In this document: positions 51,368 to 59,824 of the stretch, one piece after another
How positions within the stretch are numbered: position 1 is the stretch's first letter
Layout of the letters: the number at the start of each line of letters is the position of its first letter
From: CAVUAF01 sp963739375
Lineage (GTDB): Bacteria > Acidobacteriota > Terriglobia > Terriglobales > Acidobacteriaceae
DNA: 64,000 bases
Assembly (NCBI GenBank): GCA_963739375.1
Contig: CAVUAF010000014.1
Coordinates: 372,001 to 436,000, forward strand
Direction of reading: 5' to 3'
The notes under the pieces: generated by a model
Told to the model about the DNA's origin: nothing
Database searches by the model: none
The model's input: the letters and a program-made list of their open reading frames with translations, nothing else
Program-made: the position numbers and the translations under genes

Positions 51368-51952
51368 ATGCACAAGATCAGCCTCATCCTCGCCCTGTTC
51401 GCCGCGCTGGCCGCGGCCCCAGTCTCCGCACCGCAGAACGCCCAGCCGCCGTCCGCGGCCGAGAGCATGGCCGCCAAGCTCGACCACCTGAGGCAGAACG
51501 GCGAGCAGGCCCAGCCCGACCAGACCCCCACCACGCTGAGCGAAGACGAAATCAACGCCTACTTTGCCGCCCAGATGGTGGGGCTGCCCAAGGGCGTGCG
51601 CGCGGTGACCTTCAGCGGCGAGGCGGGCGTGGTGACGGCCACCACCAGCATCAACTTCGAAGAGGTGAAGGAAGGGCGCACCTCGGCGAACCCACTGCTC
51701 GCCATCTTTACCGGCACGCATGACGTGAAGGTGATCGGCGAGGTCTCCGGCGCCGGCGGCCGCGGCACGGTGCACATCCGCGACGCCGCCATCGACGGCA
51801 TCAGCGTGCCGCGCCTGGTGCTGGAAATCTTCGTGGAGCGTTTTCTCAAGCCTAAGTACCCCAACGTCGGCCTCGACACCACCTTCGCCTTGTCCGCGCG
51901 CGTCGACACCGCGGTGGTCGGCAAGCATGTCCTGACAGTGACGCAGAAGTAA
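51368..51952 (+). CDS. Secreted hypothetical protein
   Basis: The 194-residue product has a signal peptide (MHKISLILALFAALAAAPVS). A beta-rich domain follows, with TTLSEDEINAYFAAQMVGLP near 58-77 and a repeating strand pattern resembling the lipid-binding LmeA or AsmA-associated fold. It lies 12 bp after the asmA-like gene, so it probably works with it. No firm family. Confidence 0.65.
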   Translation: MHKISLILALFAALAAAPVSAPQNAQPPSAAESMAAKLDHLRQNGEQAQPDQTPTTLSEDEINAYFAAQMVGLPKGVRAVTFSGEAGVVTATTSINFEEVKEGRTSANPLLAIFTGTHDVKVIGEVSGAGGRGTVHIRDAAIDGISVPRLVLEIFVERFLKPKYPNVGLDTTFALSARVDTAVVGKHVLTVTQK

Positions 51953-51956
51953 AGGC

Positions 51957-52061
51957 CGCTTTCCGCTCTCCGCTATCCACTCTCTGCTGTCCGCTCTCCG
52001 CTTTCCGCTATCCGCGCCAGATTGGCGGAGAGCGGACAGCGGAAAGCGGATAGCGTTTTTT
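51957..52061 (+). terminator. Heptad-array hairpin terminator
   Basis: Heptads of type NTCCGCT fill the left arm, and their reverse complement (AGCGGAN) fills the right. Bases 51971-52001 pair with 52025-52055 (28 of 31), followed by six T residues at 52056-52061. It is both a convergent word array and a very strong-looking rho-independent terminator. Confidence 0.85.
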
Positions 52062-52092
52062 CCTGTTACCCTCGAAATCTCTGAGGTGTTGT

Positions 52093-52896
52093 ATGCCCCG
52101 CTACGAATATCGCGACCTGCATCCCGCGCCGGAGGCGGAAAAGCACTTCCTGGGCTGGATCGAAGAGCTCGACCGCGAGTTCCAGAATCCTGATCCCGAG
52201 CACCGCAGCGACGTGGTGCGCGACGCGCTCCGTGACCTCTACCTCGGCGGCGCCACCACCGGCAGCATTTCGGCCGCGGCCCGGGTGCAGCACTACTGCT
52301 TTGACCCGCGCAACGCCACCCTGGAGCCCGAGTCCTACGGCGACGTGGACGCGAAGAAATACGCCGCGCGCAAACCGCTCATCTGGCTGTGGATGATGTT
52401 CGACCGCTCGCCCGCCGGGCTGAACCACTGGCTGGGGCATCGCCTGCGCTCCATGCTGGCGCGCCACGTCTTCAAGCACTGCGGCAAGAACGTGAAGATC
52501 TTCCACGGCGTCGAGTTCTCGTTCGGCTACAACCTCACGGTCGAGGACGACTGCACCCTCCACAAGTACGTGCTGCTCGACGATCGCGGCGAAATCATCA
52601 TCCACGCCGGCTGCTCCATCTCCGACTACGCCAACGTCTACTCGCACGCCCACGACCTCAACGACGGCATGATCGTCAGCAACCACCAGACCGAGATCGG
52701 GCCGCACGCGCGCGTCACCTACCACGCCACCGTGCTCAGCGGCGTGACCGTGGGCGAGCACGGAGTGGTCGGCTCGGTCGGGGTGGCGTCGAAAGACGTG
52801 CCGCCCTTCCACATTGTGGGCGGCATTCCCGCCAGGACGCTGAAGGTGAAGTCCATCGCGCCGGAAGAAGTCCGGCGGGCGGCGGAAAAGGCGTAG
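52093..52896 (+). CDS. Left-handed beta-helix acyltransferase
   Basis: The 267-residue product has a helical N-terminal third and, from about 125, hexapeptide repeats typical of acetyl/acyl transferases (HCGKNVKIFHGVEFSFGYNL, DDRGEIIIHAGCSISDYANV). A catalytic-type His lies in YSHAHDLNDG. The C-terminal coil ends VVGSVGVASKDVPPFHIVGG, the usual closing turn. Substrate unknown; sugar or lipid O-acetylation is possible. Confidence 0.82.
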   Translation: MPRYEYRDLHPAPEAEKHFLGWIEELDREFQNPDPEHRSDVVRDALRDLYLGGATTGSISAAARVQHYCFDPRNATLEPESYGDVDAKKYAARKPLIWLWMMFDRSPAGLNHWLGHRLRSMLARHVFKHCGKNVKIFHGVEFSFGYNLTVEDDCTLHKYVLLDDRGEIIIHAGCSISDYANVYSHAHDLNDGMIVSNHQTEIGPHARVTYHATVLSGVTVGEHGVVGSVGVASKDVPPFHIVGGIPARTLKVKSIAPEEVRRAAEKA

Positions 52897-52930
52897 CCGC
52901 GCGCGCGGCTTGTATAATCGGAGGCCCGCG

Positions 52931-53614
52931 ATGGACCTCGACGTCGTCGTCATCATTTTCCAGGTGGTGGTCTTCCTCTTCGCCATCAGCGCGCACGAGG
53001 CGGCGCACGCCTACGTCGCCTGGCGCTGTGGCGACCCCACGGCGCGCATGCTGGGCCGGGTCACGCTCAACCCCCTCCGCCACATTGACATCTTCGGCAC
53101 CATCCTCCTGCCGCTGCTGGCCATCATCTTTCATTTCCCGGTGATCGGCTGGGCCAAGCCCACCCCGGTAAACCCGCGCAACTTCGGGCGCCACGTGGTG
53201 CGCAGCGACATCCTGACCAGCCTCGCCGGGCCGGTGAGCAACCTGCTGCTGGCGCTGCTGGCGGTGGGCCTGCTGGCCCTGGTCTCGCTGGCCTCGCCGC
53301 AGGGCAGCCTGATCGTGAAGAGCCTGGCCATGGGCATGATGGTGGACACCGGCTCGCCGCTGCTGCCGCTCTGCCTGCTGCTCTATCAGGCCATGTTCAT
53401 CAACGTCCTGCTGGCGGTCTTCAACGTCATTCCGGTGCCGCCGCTGGACGGCAGCCACGTGATCCGTCACCTCCTGTCGCCGGGCGTGTTGCGGGTGTAT
53501 GACATGGTGGGGACCTTCGGTATCCTGCTGTTGTTCTTTCTGGGCGGGCGCGTCCTGTTTTTCATGATGGCGCCTTTCCTCAACTTCTTTCACTACCTGC
53601 TGGCGAGAGTCTGA
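52931..53614 (+). CDS. Site-2 protease family (M50) zinc metalloprotease
   Basis: The 227-residue membrane protease has HEAAH at 22-26 and the second metal motif in VPPLDGSH near 171-178. There are about five membrane helices. This short form without PDZ domain resembles the group called FtsH-independent M50 or YwhC-like. ATG 52931 has GGAGG upstream. It overlaps trpS by one base. Confidence 0.9.
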   Translation: MDLDVVVIIFQVVVFLFAISAHEAAHAYVAWRCGDPTARMLGRVTLNPLRHIDIFGTILLPLLAIIFHFPVIGWAKPTPVNPRNFGRHVVRSDILTSLAGPVSNLLLALLAVGLLALVSLASPQGSLIVKSLAMGMMVDTGSPLLPLCLLLYQAMFINVLLAVFNVIPVPPLDGSHVIRHLLSPGVLRVYDMVGTFGILLLFFLGGRVLFFMMAPFLNFFHYLLARV

Positions 53615-54658
53615 TGGCATCGAACAAGAACAGCCGTAAGCCGCGCGTTCTGAGCGGCATGCGTTCGACGGGCAAACTGCATCTCGGCAACTACGTGGGC
53701 GCGCTCGACAACTGGGTGCGCCTGCAGGACGACTACGAGTGCTTCTTCTTCATCGCCGACTGGCACGCGCTGACCAGCGACTACGCCGACACCTCGCGGG
53801 TGAAGGCCAACACGCTGGAGGTGGTGCTCGACTGGCTGGCCGCCGGGCTCGACCCCGAGCGCTGCACCCTGTTCATCCAGTCGCACGTGCCGCAGCACGC
53901 CGAGCTGCACCTGCTGCTCTCCATGATCACGCCGCTGGGCTGGCTGGAGCGCGTCCCCACCTACAAGGAGCAGCGCGAGAACATCAAGGACAAGGACCTC
54001 GGCACCTACGGCTTCCTCGGCTATCCCGTGCTGCAGGCCGCCGACATCCTGATCTACAAGGCGGACTTCGTGCCCGTCGGCGAGGACCAGGTGCCGCACC
54101 TGGAGATGACGCGCGAGATCGCCCGCCGCTTCAACATGTTCTACGGCGGCGGCCACGCCATCTTCCCCGAGCCGCAGCCGCTGCTCACCCACGCTCCCAA
54201 GCTGCCCGGCACCGACGGCCGCAAGATGTCGAAGTCGTACGGCAACACCGATCCTGCTGACCGATCCTGAGCCGCTGCTGCGCCAGAAGCTGAAGACCAT
54301 GGTCACCGACCCGGCACGCGTGCGGCGCACCGATCCCGGCAATCCCGACCTCTGCCCGGTCGGCGACCTGCACAAGGTCTTCAGCGACCGCGACACCCTC
54401 GCCAGGGTGGACGCCGGGTGCCGCAGCGCCGGAATCGGCTGCATCGAGTGCAAAGGGTGGGCGGCCGATGCCCTGGTGCAGGTGCTCAACCCCATGCAGG
54501 AGCGCCGCCGCAAGTACGAGCAGAACCCGCGCCTCGCCTGGGACGTGCTGGAAGCCGGCTCCGCCCGCGCTCGCAAGGCCTCGGAGACCACCATGAAGGA
54601 GGTCCGCGAAGCCATGCAGATCTCCAAGGACTACGAGCCCCCGGCCAGGGAGCGCTGA
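53614..54658 (+). pseudogene. trpS: Tryptophanyl-tRNA synthetase, one-base frameshift (probably an intact gene with sequence error)
   Basis: The N-terminal frame has the HIGH-like motif STGKLHLGNYVGAL and the KMSKS motif, then SYGNT, after which an extra G near 54250 shifts frame. The other frame continues ILLTDPEPLLRQKLKTMVTD to EREARP-like C-terminus at 54658. Removing one base gives a 347-residue TrpRS of normal size. TrpRS is essential, and no second copy is visible. Sequencing error is the simplest explanation. Confidence 0.9.
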
Positions 54659-54725
54659 CGCGCGCGGCAGACGGAATCCGTGCCAATCCGGGGCGGCTCT
54701 TTCTGTATACTGCGCTCGACTCTCG

Positions 54726-55547
54726 ATGGCAGACGCCCCCCAGGTCCCGGCGCCGCAGCGCCCACAAGAAACCACCGACTTCCCGTTTGCCGTCAGCGTC
54801 GGCCAGGTCTATGACGGCCCCCTCGACCTGTTGCTCGACCTGATTCGCAAGCAGGACATCGACATCTACGACATCCCCATCGCGCAGATCACCGCGCAAT
54901 ACCTGGCCTACGTGGGCCGGCTGCGGGAACTCGACGTGGACGTGGCCGCCGAGTTCATCTACATGGCCTCGCTGCTCATCCACATCAAGAGCAAGATGCT
55001 GCTGCCGCGCGACCCGGCCGGGCCGCCCGACGACCAGGAAGACCCGCGCGCCGAGCTGATCAACCGCCTGCTGGAGCACGAAAAGTTTCGCCATGCCGCG
55101 CAGATGCTGTTGCAGAAGCAGCAGCTCGAAGACAACGTGTGGTCGAACCCGGCGCTGAAAGACTTCCAGGACGCGGAAGGCGCCGAGCCCGAGCTCGCCG
55201 CCGACGTCATTGACCTGGTCAAGACCTTCCAGGTGATCCTGGAGCGCGCCCGCAACCGGCCCATCCTCCAGGTGGACGAAGACACCGCCACCGTCGCGCA
55301 GATGATTGACTATGTGCGCCGCCGCCTGATGCTGGAGGAGCGCCCGGTGCGGCTGCAGGCGCTGCTGCGCAACCTGCAGAGCCACGGCGCGCTGGTGTGC
55401 ATGTTTCTGGCGCTGCTGGAGCTGGTGCGCCTGCAGGCGGTGCTGGTGCGCCAGGACAAGATGTTTGGCGATATCGTGCTGAAGAAGCACACGAATTTCG
55501 ACGCCGCCTGCGGCGAGAACTCCGCCTTGCGCGACGACTGGCGGTGA
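54726..55547 (+). CDS. scpA: Segregation and condensation protein A
   Basis: The 273-residue kleisin has the N-terminal motif YDGPLDLLLDLIRKQDIDIY (about 34-53) and AEFIYMASLLIHIKSKMLLP. A winged-helix C-terminal domain ends FVALLELVRL-like (MFLALLELVRLQAV). It links SMC heads with ScpB. A TATACT box at 54706-54711 lies 14 bases before the ATG with no Shine-Dalgarno site, so the mRNA may have a very short leader. Confidence 0.93.
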   Translation: MADAPQVPAPQRPQETTDFPFAVSVGQVYDGPLDLLLDLIRKQDIDIYDIPIAQITAQYLAYVGRLRELDVDVAAEFIYMASLLIHIKSKMLLPRDPAGPPDDQEDPRAELINRLLEHEKFRHAAQMLLQKQQLEDNVWSNPALKDFQDAEGAEPELAADVIDLVKTFQVILERARNRPILQVDEDTATVAQMIDYVRRRLMLEERPVRLQALLRNLQSHGALVCMFLALLELVRLQAVLVRQDKMFGDIVLKKHTNFDAACGENSALRDDWR

Positions 55548-55557
55548 ATCATTTCGT

Positions 55558-55689
55558 GATTTGGTGATTAAGTGATTGGGCGATTGAGTAATTGAGAAAT
55601 TGAGTAATTGGGTAATTGAGCGATTGCGTACGTGGCGACTGCGCGAGGTTTTTCAATTACACAATTTCCCAATTACACAATTTCCCAAT
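55558..55689. repeat. Convergent octad array (GATTTGGT/AATTGAGT words)
   Basis: Nine octads (GATTTGGT, GATTAAGT, GATTGGGC, GATTGAGT, AATTGAGA, AATTGAGT, AATTGGGT, AATTGAGC, GATTGCGT) run from 55558 to 55629. They are followed by CAATTACA, CAATTTCC, CAATTACA, CAATTTCC, CAAT at 55654-55689, the reverse-complement word type. It fills the scpA-scpB spacer. Confidence 0.85.
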
Positions 55690-55702
55690 GCTCTAGGAAG
55701 CC

Positions 55703-56395
55703 ATGAGCCTCAAGTCCCAGGTCGAAGCCATCATCTACGCTGCCGAGGAGCCGGTGACGGTGGAGCAGATCGCCGCCGTGCTGTTCGAGGCCGAGGGCGA
55801 AGCCCCGGCCGAGCGCAAGGCCGCGCTCAACACCCGCAAGGCCGAGGTGCGCGCCGCCATCGAGCAGCTTATCGCCGACTACGACGCCGCCGACCGCGGC
55901 ATGGAGGTGCGCGCCGTCGCCGGCGGCTATCGCATGTCCACGCGCCCCGAGCACCACGACGCGGTGCGCGGTTTCGCCCGCTCGCTGAAGTCGCCGGTGC
56001 GGCTTTCGCTGCCCGCGCTCGAGACCCTCGCCGTCATCGCCTACAAGCAGCCGGCCACGGTGCCGGAAATCAGCGAAATCCGCGGCGTCGATTCCTCGGG
56101 CGTCATCGGCACCCTGCTCGACCGCAAGCTCATCACCACCGCCGGCCGCAAGCAGGTTATCGGCCGCCCCATCCTCTACAAGACCACCCGGGAATTCCTG
56201 CTGCGCTTCGGCCTCAAGGACGTCAATGAGCTCCCCAGCATGGAGGAATTCGAGAAGCTTGCCGCCGACGATGGCCAGACCAGTCTGTTCACCGCGGCGG
56301 CGCCCGAGGCGACGGGCGTGCTGGATGCCACACCGCAACCGGCGACAGAAGTCCCCACCGCGGGCGCTGCACCGGCGGTCGCACCGGAGACTTAG
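55703..56395 (+). CDS. scpB: Segregation and condensation protein B
   Basis: The 230-residue protein has two winged-helix domains. The first starts LKSQVEAIIYAAEEPVTVEQ and the second includes LPALETLAVIAYKQPATVPE, then IRGVDSSGVIGTLLDRKLI. It works with ScpA and SMC in chromosome segregation. The C-terminal 40 residues are Ala/Pro/Thr-rich and probably disordered. Confidence 0.94.
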   Translation: MSLKSQVEAIIYAAEEPVTVEQIAAVLFEAEGEAPAERKAALNTRKAEVRAAIEQLIADYDAADRGMEVRAVAGGYRMSTRPEHHDAVRGFARSLKSPVRLSLPALETLAVIAYKQPATVPEISEIRGVDSSGVIGTLLDRKLITTAGRKQVIGRPILYKTTREFLLRFGLKDVNELPSMEEFEKLAADDGQTSLFTAAAPEATGVLDATPQPATEVPTAGAAPAVAPET

Positions 56396-56431
56396 CAGAT
56401 GCCCCACACCGAGGAACCGCTGTTTTAGAAT

Positions 56432-56466
56432 TCAGTTTTCTCCGCGTCTCCGTGTCTCCGTGGTGA
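56432..56466. repeat. Octad word run (CGTCTCCG type)
   Basis: TTTTCTCC, GCGTCTCC, GTGTCTCC, GTGGTGAA are four octads without an evident right arm. It resembles the CACGAAGA array near 9.25 kb in reverse orientation. It lies between scpB and the pseudouridine synthase gene. Confidence 0.55.
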
Positions 56467-56494
56467 AATGTATTGTGCACATCCTCTGAATGCC

Positions 56495-57268
56495 ATGCCT
56501 GAAGAGCGCCTGCAAAAAATCATCGCCGCTGCCGGGATCGCCTCGCGCCGCAAGGCGGAAGAGCTGATTGCCGGCGGCCTGGTCGCGGTGAACGGCCAGG
56601 TGGTGACCGAGCTGGGCAGCAAGGCCGACCCGGAGCACGACCACATACGGGTGCGCGGCAAGCTGCTGCACGGCCCGGAGCGCCGGCATTACCTGCTGCT
56701 CAACAAGCCGCGCGGCTACGTCAGCACCGTCTCCGATCCCGAGGGCCGCAAGACGGTGCTCGACCTGGTCCGCGGCATCAACGCGCGCCTCTTCCCCATC
56801 GGCCGCCTCGACTACCACAGCGAGGGCCTGCTGCTGCTGACCAACGACGGCGAGCTGGCCCAGCGCCTCACCCACGCCTCGTTTCACGTGCCCAAGACCT
56901 ACCTGGTGAAGGTCAGCGGCCGGCCCAGCGACGACGCCCTGGGCCGCCTGCGCGCCGGCGTCACCCTCCCGGCGGAGCCCGGCCGGCGGGCGCGCGCGGC
57001 GAAGACCGCGCCGGCCGTCATCAAGCTCTTCAAGGACGCACCCAACCCGTGGTACGAGGTGACGCTGCACGAAGGCCGCAACCGGCAAATCCACCGCATG
57101 TTCGAGCGCGTCGGACACCACGTGGAGAAAATCAAGCGCGTGCGCTACGGGCCGCTGGAGCTCGACGTCGAGCCCGGCGCTTTCCGCCGCCTCACCCCGG
57201 CGGAGGTGAATAAATTGCGCCGGGCAACAGAACCTCCGCCCCAGCGACAGCGCAAGGAAGAGACATGA
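56495..57268 (+). CDS. RsuA/RluB-family pseudouridine synthase
   Basis: The 257-residue enzyme isomerises a uridine in rRNA. It has an N-terminal S4 RNA-binding domain (LQKIIAAAGIASRRKAEELI), the catalytic GRLDYHSEGLLLLTNDG block near 95-112 with catalytic Asp, and the C-terminal LHEGRNRQIHRMFERVGH. ATG 56495 is preferred; ATG 56468 would add nine residues out of the repeat run. It follows scpB, as in many bacteria. Confidence 0.92.
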   Translation: MPEERLQKIIAAAGIASRRKAEELIAGGLVAVNGQVVTELGSKADPEHDHIRVRGKLLHGPERRHYLLLNKPRGYVSTVSDPEGRKTVLDLVRGINARLFPIGRLDYHSEGLLLLTNDGELAQRLTHASFHVPKTYLVKVSGRPSDDALGRLRAGVTLPAEPGRRARAAKTAPAVIKLFKDAPNPWYEVTLHEGRNRQIHRMFERVGHHVEKIKRVRYGPLELDVEPGAFRRLTPAEVNKLRRATEPPPQRQRKEET

Positions 57269-57346
57269 GTTGCGTGTTTTCCCCGCCGCCTCTGGGTCGC
57301 GCCGGGGGACTTTGCTAGTATCGAGGGTCGCCGCAGCTCCGCCCCC

Positions 57347-58477
57347 ATGACCGCATTCGACGATTTCGTTCCGCCGCACGTCCGCGCCCTGCCCATTTAC
57401 GTTCCCGGCAAGACGCGCCGCCAGGCCGAGCTGGAGAGCGGCCTCCGCTGCATCAAGATGGCCTCCAACGAGAACCCCTGGGGACCGTCACCGCGCGCCC
57501 TGGAGGCCATCGTCCGCGCCGCTGCCGACGTCAATTTCTACCCCGAGAATTACAACGACGAGCTGCGCTTCCACCTCGCCGACCGCTACGCCCTGACGCC
57601 CGAGCAGGTGCTGGTCACCGACGGCTCCACCAGCTTTCTCGGCATCATTGCCCGCACCCTGCTCACGCCCGGCCTGAACGCGGTCACCAGCGAGCGCACA
57701 TTCATCGTCTATCCCAGCGTCACGCGCGCGACCGGCGGCGAGCTGATCCAGGTGCCGATGCGCGATGGCGCCACCTATGACCTCGACGGCCTGCTGGCCG
57801 CCGTCAACTCCCGCACCCGCATCGTCTGGATCGCGAATCCCAACAACCCCACCGGGACGATGCTGGAGGCCGGCGCCGTCGATGGTTTCCTGGCGCGCCT
57901 TCCCGAGCATGTGCTGGCGGTGCTCGACGAGGCCTACTGCGATTTCGCCGAAGACTATGCCGCGCGTCACGCCATGGTGTACACGCACTCGCTCGACCAC
58001 GTGCGCGCCGGGCGCAACGTGGTGGTGCTGCGCACCTTCTCCAAGGCCCACGGCCTGGCGGGACTGCGCATCGGCTACGGCTTCGCGGCGGCCCACCTGA
58101 TCAACTATTTTTCCCGGGTGCGCACCGCTTTTTCCGTCTCCGGGCTGGCGGAAGCGGCGGCCCTGGCCGCACTCGCCGACACGGACCACGTCCGCCGCAC
58201 CGTCGAGAGCAATACCCGCGAGGTGGAGCGCCTGCTGGCGGCCTTCCGTGAGCTCGGCCTGCGCGCCGTCCCCACCACCGCCAACTTCATCTGCTTCGGC
58301 GTCGCCGAGGAGGCGGCCGCGGTCAGCCGCCGCCTGCAGGAGGCCGGGGTCATCGTCCGCCCGCTGACCGCCTGGGGCATGCCGCAGAGCATTCGCGTCA
58401 GCGTCGGCACCCCGCCGCAGAACGACGTCTTCCTCGACGCTCTGCGCCGCTGCCTGCCCCGCGTCGCCGTGCCCTGA
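57347..58477 (+). CDS. hisC: Histidinol-phosphate aminotransferase
   Basis: The 376-residue PLP enzyme has the N-terminal KMASNENPWGPSPRAL motif and the WIANPNNPTGTML block. The PLP-binding Lys is in LRTFSKAHGLAGLRIGYG and the C-terminal Arg in SIRVSVGTPPQND. It makes histidinol phosphate, and related activity on aromatic amino acids is possible. No other his genes are nearby. Confidence 0.9.
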   Translation: MTAFDDFVPPHVRALPIYVPGKTRRQAELESGLRCIKMASNENPWGPSPRALEAIVRAAADVNFYPENYNDELRFHLADRYALTPEQVLVTDGSTSFLGIIARTLLTPGLNAVTSERTFIVYPSVTRATGGELIQVPMRDGATYDLDGLLAAVNSRTRIVWIANPNNPTGTMLEAGAVDGFLARLPEHVLAVLDEAYCDFAEDYAARHAMVYTHSLDHVRAGRNVVVLRTFSKAHGLAGLRIGYGFAAAHLINYFSRVRTAFSVSGLAEAAALAALADTDHVRRTVESNTREVERLLAAFRELGLRAVPTTANFICFGVAEEAAAVSRRLQEAGVIVRPLTAWGMPQSIRVSVGTPPQNDVFLDALRRCLPRVAVP

Positions 58478-58481
58478 AACC

Positions 58482-58604
58482 CATTTCGTGATTTGGTGAT
58501 TTCATGACTCGCCCGCGTTTTTGCTTATAAGGTAGGGTGGACGCGGGCGACTCGCCCGCGTTTTCTTGCTGGTCACCGTGGACGCGGGCGACTCGCCCGC
58601 GTTT
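58482..58604. repeat. Octad start plus GCGGGCGACTCGCCCGC palindromic element copies
   Basis: It begins with CATTTCGTGATTTGGTGATT, identical to the start of the array at 55550. It then has a partial and two full copies of a palindromic unit with core GCGGGCGACTCGCCCGC (58537-58564 and 58578-58604) in the same orientation. The same unit lies inside mutM. Confidence 0.8.
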
Positions 58605-58615
58605 CTCTTGCCTGC

Positions 58616-59620
58616 CTACTTCCCGCCGCTGCGCTCTTCCCCCAGCATCGGCAGCCGGGCGGCGCCGAATAAGCCCGCATCGCTGCCCAGCAGGGCGCGC
58701 GTGATCTGCGTCTTGCCGCGCTCGCCGCCGGCACTCTCCGCTGGCGCTGTGGCGCGATACACGAACGAGCGCTGCGCCACCTGCTCCCGCATCGCGGGCG
58801 CGAACATCTCCCACGCGCCAGCCACTCCGCCGCCTATCACGATCATCGGCAGGTTGAGCGCGTTCACCATGTCGGCCACCACGATCCCCAGCGCCCGCCC
58901 AAGGGTGCGGAAGATTTCCCGCGCCGGCGCATCGCCGGCGAGCGCCAGCTGGTAGACGGCCTTGGCGCTGAATCCCGGGTCACCCAGGGCGCGCTGCAAT
59001 TCGGGCGCGCGTCCGCCGGCAGCCGCTTCCCGCGCCATGCGCACCACCGCGGTCGCCGACGCGTACTGCTCCAGGCAGCCGCGGTTGCCGCAGCCGCAGG
59101 GCACGCCTTCACTCTCCACTGTCAGGTGCCCCAGCTCGCCCGCCATCCCCGTCATCCCGTGCCAGATGCGGCCGCGCAAAATCAGGCCGCCGCCCACCCC
59201 GGTACCGAGCGTGAACATCCCCAGGTCGTCGAGGTCGCGCCCCGCCCCCAGCCACGCTTCCCCCAGGGCGGCGGCGTTGGCGTCGTTTTCCAGCACCACG
59301 CGCGTTCCCAGGCGGCGCTCGATCTCGTCGCGCACCGGGGAATTCTCCCAGCCGGGCAGGTTGGGCGATTCGTGCAGGAAGCCGGTCCCCAGGTCAATGA
59401 TGCCCGGCACCCCGATGCCGATGCCGTACAGCGTGCCCGCAGTGCGGAACTTGCCCACCAGTTGCTGGATGTCGGCGCACATCTCGGTGATGACGCGCTC
59501 GCGGCCGCGCGCCACCTCCGTGCCCGTGGTGAGCTTTTCCAGCAGCTTGCCCTGGTCGTCCACCACCGCCACCCGCAGGTTGGTGCCGCCCAGGTCGACG
59601 CCGATCGCAAACCCAGCCAT
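58616..59620 (-). CDS. ROK-family sugar kinase (glucokinase-like)
   Basis: The 334-residue kinase has the phosphate-binding DLGGTN (9-14), the GVPGIIDLGTG segment, the second phosphate motif LGTGVGGGLILRGR and the zinc-binding ROK motif CGCGNRGCLEQY near 173-184. It likely phosphorylates glucose or a related hexose. The start MAGFAIGVDLGGTN is typical. Confidence 0.9.
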   Translation of the reverse strand: MAGFAIGVDLGGTNLRVAVVDDQGKLLEKLTTGTEVARGRERVITEMCADIQQLVGKFRTAGTLYGIGIGVPGIIDLGTGFLHESPNLPGWENSPVRDEIERRLGTRVVLENDANAAALGEAWLGAGRDLDDLGMFTLGTGVGGGLILRGRIWHGMTGMAGELGHLTVESEGVPCGCGNRGCLEQYASATAVVRMAREAAAGGRAPELQRALGDPGFSAKAVYQLALAGDAPAREIFRTLGRALGIVVADMVNALNLPMIVIGGGVAGAWEMFAPAMREQVAQRSFVYRATAPAESAGGERGKTQITRALLGSDAGLFGAARLPMLGEERSGGK

Positions 59621-59694
59621 AGGCCAAGGATTTTAGACCAGCGCCCGCCGTCCCCGGCAAAGAAAAGCGGCGTTTCTGCGAAGCCGGGGAAGTG

Positions 59695-59824
59695 GTTTCT
59701 AGTTTCTAGTTTCTAGTTTCTAGTTTCTAGTTTCTAGTTTCTAGCTTCTGGCTGCTAGCTTCTGGCTGCTAGTTTCTGGCCCGCGTGGCTTTGCTAGAAA
59801 CTAGAAACTCGAAACTCGAAACTA
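59695..59824. repeat. Convergent heptad array (GTTTCTA words) containing the mutM stop
   Basis: Seven perfect GTTTCTA heptads (59695-59743) are followed by GCTTCTG, GCTGCTA, GCTTCTG, GCTGCTA, GTTTCTG. The right arm (59794-59824) has CTAGAAA, CTAGAAA, CTCGAAA, CTCGAAA, CTA. The mutM TAG stop (59822-59824) is the last word of the right arm. Confidence 0.9.

Noticed and set aside
54240..54262. Programmed frameshift in trpS
   Set aside because: No slippery heptamer or downstream structure is evident, and TrpRS is not known to use frameshifting; an error is simpler.
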